Positions 48,096 through 59,800 of a DNA stretch of 64,000 nt are shown in pieces; position 1 is the first letter of the stretch, and each line of letters opens with the position of its first letter. A model generated the notes under the pieces. It searched no databases, was not told the origin of the DNA, and saw only the letters and a list, made by a program, of their open reading frames with translations. The stretch comes from Syncephalis fuscata (Eukaryota > Zoopagomycota > Zoopagomycetes > Zoopagales > Piptocephalidaceae), in assembly GCA_025786725.1 (NCBI GenBank), contig JAHLTZ010000057.1, positions 1-64,000 on the forward strand, read 5' to 3'. Position numbers and translations under genes: made by a program.

Positions 48096-49506
48096 GTGTG
48101 TAAAATAGATATTTATAAACAATAAAAAGTGCTACTATTGAATCCATTTTATCAAGACAGATGCCTACATTTATATCCTAGGAAATGGACAACTGAACAG
48201 ACAATAAGCATGCGATATGAAAATGTGCAAATTTCCTCATACCCAGCAGCAAGTAGAATCTGCATTGAGTTTGGTTGGTATAAACACTGCAATGCAGTAA
48301 CTACAAGGCAGCTTGCAGATAATAGTCATGGATGCATGTAGCTTCCGAACAAATAGTTTGGGCGGACTGCTAATTGCATCAAACTGCATATTTCCTACTT
48401 TTGCCTATATTTTGTATATTTCTCTTGTTGATACATTGACCAAGCATGCACTACAGATGACTTGATATAAAATAGAAACAGAGATATGGCTTTATTTAAG
48501 TAATGGCTTTTTGGATATTTACTAGCTAAATCGCCATTATGTGGTGGAAATGCTAGTTCACCACATTTACATATGCATATCGGTACAAACAATGCATAAT
48601 AAACCAGAATTAATCCATAATCATGTGGATAAACTATACATGTGTTTTCAGAATTTAGCTATGCAATTAACACCCGGATGTATTCGGTAGATTTATTGAA
48701 ATGAAATGTTATCATTCGGTTAGTTGGTCACATTAAATGCATTTTAAAGCACAGTGCAACTCAATAAAACATATACTGTAAATTATAATGGAAAGCTAGA
48801 TATTATGAAGGTTCATTCAAACATAATGGTGTTTTATACACAAATTTAAAGGCTGCATTAAGGCTTGGTCTAGATAAGCATGTTGTGCCACATGTGATAG
48901 TTGTCAATTTTCTTTTATTCAGAATGATGCATTGATATGCAGAATAACAACACATGATTATAATTTGAGGCCGGGCTGATGTCATTGGTCTATCTATTTG
49001 TTTGCTTTTCAAGTTTATTGCACACTTTAGTTCTTAAAACTATCCACTGATTCACTGCGCATGTAGCTGTATTTAACTGATTTCTACTCAATGCTGAGGT
49101 TAAAATGCAAGTGTTGTCATAATAATTGTATTATTGTTGCTTTAGTAAATCAGTAGACCAATGCTTAATAGTACGATTTTTAAGGCAATACACCGTCATA
49201 CTCTTTCTAAGTCTTTATCTTTAAATTTGACCAAATAGTTTACACTTTACGCTTTTACAATTACCGTTAAAATGTGTCGACAAATAAACTGAATGTGCAA
49301 TAGCAGACATGGCTATACTAATTCGCTAGTTTTATTTCGGTGTAATATTAATAAAGCTTTATCTTCTTTATAACCAGTACCTAAAGGGGTCTTTGCATAT
49401 TGATGTTACCATTACCACCATTGAATCCCATCACTGCCAACAGAACAGTAGCCCTATATAATTCCATTATCTTGTTTTTTTGTTTAAACATTATTTAGTA
49501 TTAAAT
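48096..49506. other. Intergenic region
   Basis: About 1.4 kb, AT-rich, with only short ORFs lacking family resemblance. It should include promoters for the leftward hydrolase gene and the rightward F-box gene. No RNA gene recognised. Confidence 0.45.
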
Positions 49507-51183
49507 ATGTCGATTGATAGCTTGCCAGATAATGTCATATGGCATCCGGCTCCGTTTCTTTCTTTGTATGCCTTAGTTAAATTGGCGGGAACAAGTCATC
49601 GATTTCATTATTTATTAGATAGTGATAATAGCCATCTTTGGCAAACTATATACAAAAATGAGTTTTCTATCTGGGGTCAAGAAAGTAATTTGATAATCTA
49701 TTTGAATGAAAAATTTAATGGTAATCTAGGTGCTTACTGGGCACGTCGACGTCTGAAGAACTGCTGGAAAAATGGGTTTGAAAACTGGCCACGTATATCT
49801 TGGAAATGCCCAATAACATCTAGATTTTCAATCGGTGCCTGTAGCGTGAGTATGGCGGCAGTGAGAATGGGCGGTGGTGCTATTGGTCTATTTGAATATA
49901 GCAATCCGACCTATAATTACGCATCCATAAATAACAGATTTGAACAATTTGTACCAACTAAGATTTTGACTGTTCCTGAGTTGGTTCAAGAGCTGATTGA
50001 GCTGGATGCAACCAAAAATATTAAAATAACTGTAGAAGAAAAAACAAAAGAAAGCGGACCATGGACATATCAAAGAATCGTACTTTTTAACAATTACATT
50101 GTAGAATTTGCAACTCGAGGAGCAGATCCACCATTATTATTACTGTGAGATAAAAAGACAAAAGTATTTAAACAACATTTATTTGGTGGATCTTTAAGAA
50201 ATATTCAAGTAAATAATCATATATTGATGGGACTGCGAGGAAGGGACACTTTAGCTGCTTACAATTTACTGGCACCGCCTGATCAGTGTCAAAAAGTAAT
50301 TCATTGCATTGATTATTTGATCAGCTCAAATCCACAGCAAAACAATTTGTTTTTATTATTTGATTCAAACAGTTGCTACAGTTCAAGGCTTAATACAATA
50401 AATGATAACACAGCAGATTCTGATGAGCCGTCTTTGAACGTTGAGGAATCAAACAAATATTATATTTGTTGGCAGATTTGGGATTTATCTCAAGAGCTGG
50501 CGTTGGCAGCTGATGCCGACCCGGACTTTGTTGTGGCCACTACATCAAGTTCTATAGTTGATGGCAAAACTCAGCTGCCAATAAATTCTATAGGTTGCAT
50601 TTGTGAAGGTCAGCTGATTTCTGATACTGTAGCTATTTTTTGGGGATCGAGTAATGACCAGCAACACCGGCGTGCTGAATGGATAGTTCGGTGTGAAGCA
50701 TTGACTAATCAACCGAAATGGATATATGAATGCCCATCCAACATTTATAAAGTTACTCCAATGCCCGAATATAATCTTATTGTTATATCCATGGACATAA
50801 AATGCTTTATTTTAAATCTGTTTACCGGGGGGCCAAGCGGGACAATACGGTTACAAAACAACGGTCCTTTGGTTCATCTATTAGGACCACTGTTTATTCA
50901 AAATCACGAAACAGATGAGGCAATTACACTAATAGACGTGGCTAAGCAAGCTGTGCTATGGCATAATATTTCCTACAAATCGTTATTGCAACGCAATGTC
51001 ACGGGCAATATCAATTCAAATAACTTGTCTGCCACAGTTTCAAATCGTAAAGGATTGTTGGACTTATACAGAAAACCACCAATTAGAATGGCTTTTAGTT
51101 TAACTCGGTTATTATTACAAAATCACCAAATGATACTAATGGTGTATTCACTTTGCATGCCCCAATTTAATAAAGAGGACTAA
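49507..51183 (+). pseudogene. F-box/WD-like gene with in-frame stop and truncated 3' end
   Basis: An F-box opens the protein (SIDSLPDNVIWHPAPFLSLY, residues 1-50), the part that would bind Skp1 in an SCF ubiquitin ligase. The frame is open to a TGA at 50146-50148, then continues in the same frame as DKKTKVFKQHLFGGSLRNIQ for another ~345 codons. The context LLLL-stop-DKKTK suggests a lost Trp (TGG to TGA), as in the LWD phrases of WD-like repeats. The 3' end runs into the right arm of the 2.75 kb repeat at 51178, which supplies the last codon and the stop. The TGA could be a sequencing error; TGA is used as a normal stop in neighbouring genes, so recoding is unlikely. The ATG at 49507 is the start. 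Confidence 0.72.
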
Positions 51184-53926
51184 ATTTAATAACATCCAAT
51201 CTATTGAACGTGATGATGGGTGGTGAGTGACATCAAGCATCAAATACTCGTCATTATAGATTTATTATTCAGTACACATATATCCATCATTTACCTATAT
51301 CATATATCATTTTATTCCATACTACTATATATCATTCTAAAATACACTAGAACATTTTATTGTATACTAATTACTCGCTGCTCAATACTGTTGTTTGATT
51401 GTCGCTATCTTTATTATTAATAAAGTTCAGTCAATTTCGCTCATCTTATTCATTAGGCTATATAACTTGAAACCTGTAATATGTATATAATGTACTTGGT
51501 ATATTATAGAGTGATATATAGTAATGTGAGTAGAGTAGGAATGATATAGGTGAATAGAGAATATGTACATACTGGATAATAAATCTACAATAATGGATAT
51601 TTTTCTGATTGATGTCACTCGCCATCCAGTCCCATGTTCAATAGAACAAATACTGTTAAATTAGGTACTCGATCGCCAAATCACGCTAATATTTGTTAAT
51701 CAATTGTTTAATATTGGTGTGCTGAATTTAAGGCAAACAATACAAGCAAGTAATATAATGCAATGATATTGTTGTTCAAATAGCCAACGCGAGTATAGTT
51801 ACATTGCTCTTAACTAATTGCAATATGTTGATAATGTAATACAGCTCAAGCAACTAGACGACATACCAAAGCTACTGAATACCATATTGTTATTGTTGCT
51901 ATAGAAGCTATTTGTTTAAAGTTATGTTAAATAGTAGGCATTTATAAGAAAGTGGCTGTGCTTGCTAATGCTTATGATAAAAATAGATACAATAGCACGA
52001 TCAAAATCAACATAGCAACACGCTGCCCATGATACGACATACCAATAAAGTAGTATACATAATAATTGGTATGCGTCTAGTGCGGCTTGTTGCATAATAT
52101 GCCGGCTGATTTGCCAATTAACATAGTGCTGATATCAGTATTGCTAGCAACAATCACCAACTGTATATATTTGCCTGTTGATACACCATTGCTATACATT
52201 CGAGTGAGCAGATATATTATTGTAATCGGCTAATATGTAAGTTGTTATTTACTTATATATAGCTGTTTTAACAGCATCAGCAACTGTAGATATAGTTGGC
52301 TTCATTAGACATAATGCACATGCGCGCTAACTATATTTAACAAAAGTGCATGGCTTGCTAGCTGTAATCAATAGCCGTATATTCGTACGCACTAACGACT
52401 ATTGGCGCATTACATTGTCAATTGCATTAGTTTAGTCGTCACTACTAGCGTTGTTATCAATATCACAATATAAATGCCATATCCGACAACTGACATCCTT
52501 ATACATGCGCATCTAATGATACACAGAAAAGCAACACAAGTATTGGTCAGTAATAAGCATGCGTATAGCAATTGCTGCCTAGTACGCTTACAATATTGCC
52601 GGTAGCAGCCAGTTGGCATTACTGATGATCAATGCTAATACGCGCTAACAAGTAGCACATATTGGCTGCTTTATTAGAAATATATATACTCAAACAATAT
52701 ACAACAATATACATCCATCAACATGTATATCAATGCACACATAGTAACAACAATCAATACTATTTGTATAGCTATGCAATAGCTGGCATTATTGTTACTA
52801 TTCATTGTAATCAAATACGTGTCAATAGTCATTGTATGTTAATTAGTATCAATATTGTAATACATGGTCGTATGCTATTAATAAATATTAATAAACCAGC
52901 CATTGCATTAGCAAGACTAATTAGGCATTATAGCCAAGTAATAAATATTAACAAAAGCTAAATTTAACTATTTGTTAGTTATAATTGATACACTTTTGAT
53001 TAGTATTTGCTGTCAGCTTGTCAGCTATATTGGACAGCTAACATAATAGCTAATAGTCTATCAACTAGTAAATACATTGGCGGTAGCTATTACATATAGT
53101 TGCAATGTCTGTACAATAGTGCAATAACATACACTGATAACTTGATGGCTACACATGTTATGAACGGTGTATTCGTCATTCAGATTGACTATTTTATTAG
53201 CATTAATGGTGTTGTGTATTAAGCATAACCAGCATCATTGGTGGGCCATGCTATGAGATATTGTTGCTGGTTACTATACAGCCATGATTAGTTTCCAAAA
53301 TGATATTGGCAATGCCAATAGTCGTCAATGCAGTATACATCTAATGATAATTATTGCTTTTGATAAATATTTTAGTTGCATAAGTGTCTCATTTTTAATC
53401 AGCTATGACATTGTTCAAAGTGCTGGTTTATTTTTATAGCTAGAATATTAGTCTAAATGCTTTCTTTAATTCATAAAATTGCCATCGACTATAAACACTG
53501 TGTTTACAGTAATGTCTTACTTGTGATTAGCTATGACTATCATGCAGATATCTGCTTGTTCGCGTATAGTCAGGATAGTTGCATGAACGTTTTACCACCA
53601 ATGCACAATATTCAATGCTTTTAATACGCATTCATTGTAAAATATATTTTTATTTCCAATAGCTATGGCTGCAGCAAAAAACACCATTTTTTAGTTGAAC
53701 TGTTTTAAATACTGACAGAAAACAGTTTGAATTTCAAATGTAAAATGCCTTATTAACGCTATGAAAGTATTTACGTGTAAATTGGTTAATAAAAAACAAT
53801 TAAGTTTTATGATTTTAGAAATTTAATACTAAAGACAAAAGTTGGCATAAAGTAAATCCAAAGCAATCAACAGCGTTAAGGCAAGCATGGTAGCAATTTA
53901 CTATAAAAAAATATCGATGCACATTG
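51178..53926 (-). repeat. Right arm of 2.75 kb inverted repeat
   Basis: Reverse complement of 28465-31214, beginning at GACTAAATTTAATAACATCC inside the last codons of the F-box gene and ending at ATATCGATGCACATTG. Small differences from the left arm (such as ATACTGACAGAAAAC against TTTTGTCAGTAT) show the copies have diverged slightly. It includes the palindromic pair of dispersed repeats at 51178-51700. The identical short ORFs at 51427-51618, 52410-52619 and 52662-52961 merely mirror the other arm. Confidence 0.92.
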
Positions 53927-54539
53927 ACTCTATATTTTTACGTTTAAATTTGTAAACTATGCTTTATTGCCATTTAAAGATATTATAACAGTATGATATT
54001 TGTATAATGGTTCTATGTATTTAAAATAACAAATAATCCAATATTACAATGTTCATGACTATTGTGTGTCAATGGTAAAGTTTTATGCTTTGTAACTTCA
54101 GCACAGCCATTATACTATTTTATTTATCTTGTAGTAACCATGTACTACTCATGAATATTGCTCGTTTGTATCTAGTTCAATTACCAATAAATTTTGCCTA
54201 ACTTTGTTTATTGAGCCATACACACAGATAGAACAAATAATATGAGTATTTGTAAATCTATTGCTTAATTAAAAGTATGTACTTGGCTAATTATTTATGT
54301 TATTAATTACTGAACTAGCTAACGTTAAATAGATCGGTATAGAATTGAAGAAAGTTAAAAATAAAAGAGTTCAAGTATCAATATTGCAATACTACAATGA
54401 TGTAATAATATGGCGATATTTACAGTATATATCTATACAGGATAATCATCATAATAAATCTGATGACCAATATAACTCACTACCCATTTCTATGTTCAAT
54501 ACAACAAGTTGCATATTTATTAATATTATTCTAATTAAT
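53927..54539. other. Intergenic AT-rich region
   Basis: About 610 bp between the repeat arm and the small minus-strand gene. A worn, reversed fragment of the dispersed repeat is visible near 54420-54520 (ACAGGATAATCATCATAATA, ATTTCTATGTTCAATACAAC). No coding signal. Confidence 0.45.
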
Positions 54540-54953
54540 TTACGTATTATTTGATGATGGTCGATGTGATATAATACCCGCCCATCCATTCAAATAACGC
54601 GTATGTTGTTCAAATGCTGCTAATAGTGCATCTACCGGTCTATCGGATGATACATCACCAGCATCCTCTGGAATCAAACCAAATACACCAACTGCTTCAA
54701 CCTATTCATACAAACAAATAGATATATATTATAATAAATAAGCTATTGCTCATAATAACATATAACAGTATTTAACTACACTATACTTGCCTGATGCATA
54801 ATTGTTTCGTGAATACCCACTAATTCATACGCCAACTGAAACTAATGGCGTCAGTAGCTGTCTATATTGAACTACTAGTATATACTAACTAACCTTTTCA
54901 AGCGCATCATTCAATAGACTCTCGCTACTATCATAACTAGTATCTGTAGACAT
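54540..54953 (-). CDS. Small hypothetical protein, three exons
   Basis: Exons 54953-54894, 54841-54791 and 54701-54540 join in phase 0 to a 90-residue protein. It starts MSTDTSYDSSESLLNDALEK and continues through FQLAYELVGIHETIMHQVEA and VDALLAAFEQHTRYLNGWAG to a TAA. The second intron starts with GC (CATCAG then GCAAGT). The composition and helical heptad-like pattern suggest a small subunit of a larger complex, but I do not recognise the family. It faces the UBR1-type gene across a 222 bp gap. Too short to stand out as an ORF; support comes from three compatible exons. Confidence 0.6.
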
Positions 54954-55175
54954 ACTTAGTGTCAATCAAATAGCCGTAATCTGTAGTCGCTGTATTTGTC
55001 AACATAAAATGGCTTGTGGTGACGAATAAGTGAATTGTATTTTTATATTCTCGCATCTTATTCTCTTCTATTTCCTTCAAACTGGCTGTTATACCAACAC
55101 TATTATCAACACTGTAGCCTTGTACAACTTATATAAACACGCATCGCACAGGTAACTGAAGGTAACTGATACTGA
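54954..55175. promoter_or_regulatory. Divergent promoter region
   Basis: 222 bp lie between the start codons of the small leftward gene and the UBR1-type gene. The region contains a C/T-rich run TTCTCTTCTATTTCCTTC near 55060. Both genes must draw their promoters from here unless untranslated exons exist. Confidence 0.4.
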
Positions 55176-56802
55176 ATGGTGTCGGGTCACAGCTTTCTGG
55201 TGCAGAGTCCACCAGATGGTTCATTGTTGCGCAAATTAAACTATCTGCCACGACAACATGACTATGAAATCGCCGATACAAGCGAGCTATCACTACGTCA
55301 AACGTTAGAAGAAGCACTATGCGATGGTCGGGCCGATATTATTGCTCAACTATTTCCACCTGAATCAGCGCCTGAATTGAATGGTCATCCAGGCAATAGT
55401 GGTGGCAATATCGACGATACTGATGTCAACGATGAAGATTTTGGTCTTAATCATGCATCTACATCGCTTGAAGGGCTTGACGAGTATCTATCGGGGCGGG
55501 AGGCCATTTCTCAAGTGCTATCGAATCAATTAACGCATCCATCGCATCGTTCCTTGGCCATGGCCGAAGATAGCGATGCCGAAGACAGTGATGACTATGA
55601 CGGTCATAGTCTTGACTATGCAGTAGATACCGACGGTGGTGACTTTAATGATGGTGCACTAGACACAGATGGACCAGAATATACAGAAGCAATGCGTGGC
55701 AGTCCATGTGGACATGTATTCAAATCAGGTGAAAGTATTTATCGTTGTCGGTAAGTGTCAATGTATATACATATATATATATTAGTAGTTAATATTTATT
55801 TATTTAATTAGTACTTGTGGGATGGATGAGACTTGTGTATTATGTGCACCGTGCTTTAGAGCCACTAATCATGAAGGCCATGTTACATCAGTGTCTATTG
55901 CCAGTGGTAGTGGTGGATGTTGTGATTGTGGAGATACTGAAGCATGGCTTACACCACAAATCTGTACTATTCATTCAGCCGACGTTGTTAATACTGAACA
56001 TGACACAACGGGTGACAAGAAAGATCTACCCGCCATTGAACCATTACCGGAATGGTTACGTCTACGTATGCAAGTAGTTACGGCCACGGCATTGGATCAT
56101 GTACTTGATACACTATGTCGTTGCTTACGTGAACCTAAAGTGGAGAATATGGAAGAAGTAAAGAAGGATGCCGCAGTTGGACTGGCCGAGGAACAACAAG
56201 CACTATCCGATACCGATACTTCCTATATGACACCACTGCAAGCAGAAAGGGCCAATGATATGTTGTATAATGTATTGTTGTGGAATGATGAAGTGCACTC
56301 ATTTTTAGAAGTGATTGAACGGGTTGATTCAGCCACCAATTGTTCAAGACGTGTAGCGAAACAAATAGCCGAGAAAGTAGATTTGCGAGTAAGTAATTAA
56401 ATATATATTATATTAAATATATATTATACTATATTATATTATAGTAATTAATAATTACTATATCATTTATAATAGGGACGTGCTATTGTTGAAATGTCAC
56501 GCTCATTAGGTAGACTTGAACAAGTAGCTGATTACCTTAGTCAAACAAATCTTGGTGTCAGTATTCGATCAGCGCGAGATGTTTATAGAGAAGAACAGGC
56601 CGGTTGGATACTGAATTGGTTAATTGATGTGACATCAGGTCGACGTGGCCATTTTGGAAAGATTTATGGATCAGCGGGTATATCAAGCATTAAAGAAGCA
56701 GTAAGTTTGGCCTTTTGTGGTGTATGGCGTGCATCATGGTCAACTGCTTCATTAGAAGAAGAATTTGCCTTTGGACGTGAAGCAGCTATTCATGCTTTAT
56801 TA

Positions 56803-56834
<32 letters not shown>

Positions 56835-59800
56835 AGAGGAGGAAGAAGAGGATAACAAGATAGCAGTACAACGACAAGCTATTACGAATGATGAATCAAT
56901 TAATACACATCGTCATGAAAACAATATTGATAATGATGAAGAATCTGACGGTAATTCAGTCTATTTTGAAGCACCCTTATCTGAAGAAGAGTTATTGGCA
57001 TTTGATTCAGTATTACGTGGTGAAGGACTAACAGCAGCTGATATAACCACCAATACAGCTAATAATACAATTGAAATAAAGAAGAAAGAAGACACAGATA
57101 TTGAAATGGCTGATACACAATCAGATGAATTAAAAGCTGAAAAAGAAGAAGTGACGGCATTAATACGGGAAAATACACGTCGTCGATTGGATTACTTCTT
57201 ATTATTTGATCTTCGATTATGGAAAAAGGCACGGGCCTCGTTACATAATTTATTTGTGACAACAATGATGTATTCACCCAGATCCAAGATTGCCATGGGT
57301 AAATTATTATATCAACACGTTTAATATATTTAATTAATATATTTAATTAATTATTTTATTTTATTTATAGGTGCCATATTTGCTAGAAATTATACACATT
57401 TGGCAGATGCATTTTTAAGTCGTGATCGGGCACCTGAAACTTCAGTTATGCATTTTACGGTTCAACTATTAACAACACCGACGATTGCTGCTTATTTGGC
57501 CAAAGAACATCGCTTCTTTAATACAGTTATTACTCTATTACGTATTCACTTCTTACCAGAGGCTACTTCGGATGGAGATGCAGAACGCTCAATAGATGCC
57601 CATATTAGTTGTTCGTCGTCAGCCTTTACTAATCGTCGATTTATGCATATATTCCAAGATCTACGATTTATGCTCAGTTCACCTATTCCTCGACAAGTTA
57701 TTGGACATGATCCACGTAATCTACTTAATTATCTAGAACTACTTAATCTGTTTCAAGATATGAATCCACAACGTAGAGCAGTAGATCTACATGTGGAGTA
57801 TGAATCTGAGACATGGGTCAATGCCTTCCAAGTAACGATGTTACTGGCCCGTACAGTACAGCCATTAGCTCAAAGTTATGCTCAAAATACCAATATTCTG
57901 GCTGCATCACTTCAACGTGTATTACGACATATTGGTGTATGGGCTTCTGAAGAAGAGGAAGAGGAAGAGGAGGAAGAGGAAGAGGAAGAGGAGGAGGATA
58001 GCAATAATATTGAAGAACAGCCTATAAATACCAATAATGAAGATACAGTTATGATTAGTAATACAGATAATACAGCTATTAATACAACACAACAACAACA
58101 ACTCATATTACTACTTCTACTTCACATGGTCGACGTAAACCATCATTACCTTCACCGGAATTCCATACTGTTAAATTGGCCAATCAACATATCAAGTGGT
58201 ACATTATCGCGTATCACTTCAGGGTGTATCTTTCCATCATCCAATGCATTGGTTATTGGCTGAATTACTCAAATTTGTTCATTTATTGGATGAAACAAAG
58301 CTTAAAGCGGCGGGATGGCACAGTTTCCGTAGTGTTATACTTGGATTCTACCACTATCCAGGTAATTCAGTCAATCAAGTAGTTCATACAACACTAGAAC
58401 GACTATTATGTATATTCGACTATCCAATTCGAGGTAATTAGAAATACGACATATATATATAAATATATAAATAATACGTAATAATTTGTTTGTTTAGTGT
58501 GTGCTTGGATGGCCCAAATTAAATCTGGTTTATGGGTACGCAACGGATATGCTATTCGTAGTCAAGTAAGTGATATCGTTTACTAATAATGTATCAAATA
58601 CTAATAATGCATGTTAATAAATAGGCACATCATTATAGGGATTTAATGTTGAGAGATGCTGCTTATAATAATGATATATTTCTCGTTCAAACTAGTTTTA
58701 TTCTACTTGATCCAAGTTTGGTACTAGCAACTTTATTAGATCGATTTGAATTGACTGATTGGCTGGATAATCCAACCAATACCAGTCCTCATTACGACAC
58801 ATCTCAAGCAATATTTATGGTTGAAGAAATGCTTCATCTTATTATTCTTAGTGTATCTGAATTGACTCGGGCTGCTAACTATACGGAAGAAGAAGAGATT
58901 GAACGTGAAATCAGCCATGCTACAGTGAAACCAATTGCGTATTCAGAATTAATACGCCGTGTACTAGAACGTATTGGTGATCATGCTCAATTTGATCATA
59001 TACTTCAACGAGTATGTCAATTCTATCCACCAGACGGCATTAGTGATCATGGTCGATATGAGATAAAGGGTGAATATTTAATGAATATAGATCCATATTA
59101 TATTCACTATTCACGTAATCAGCGTACTGAAGCAGAAGAGGCACTTAAAGCGTATTATACTAAACAACAACAACAACAACAACAACAGCAATCGTCACCA
59201 ACTACCACCACACCCACAGTTCATTTTGCACAACCTCGTAAAATTGAACAAGGTCCATTCCGTCATATTAGCAATATACTACACACATCTGGTCTGTGTG
59301 ATGTATTATTTACCTCTATTTGGTGTGCTATGCAGAATCCACGGGCCAATACGGATACACTTGTTGATGAATCGTTACATTTAATGTTACTCGCCTTAGT
59401 AAATGTAAACACTAATATTGATAATTTAAAGGAAAATGGTTTTATTCAACACGTAACCAGTCTACGTAGAATGGTTAAACCAGTCACCGATACAGATACG
59501 GCTACAGATACGGCTACAGATACAGATACAGATACACACGAAGAACTAACAGTACTTGATCTATTATTGCGACTATCAGTAAATGAACAGTTTAAAGATC
59601 ATCACGCGAAAGCAAAGGCTGTACTTGATCGATTAGTGGCCAATGAAAGTAGTGAAGGCAAAATACAACACTCCATTAGTCAATGGCAACAACTACATGC
59701 ATCTGAACAGGCTGCACAAGATAAGGCCGATGCCGAAAAGCCTAATAAAGGAAAGCCAGATGCCAAAGCATTACAGGCCAAGATTATGGAAGACTTTGCC

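Noticed and set aside
50146-50148. TGA read as tryptophan (altered genetic code)
   Set aside because: TGA serves as the normal stop in the TMEM19 and RRM-like genes, and no other conserved gene here has internal TGA.
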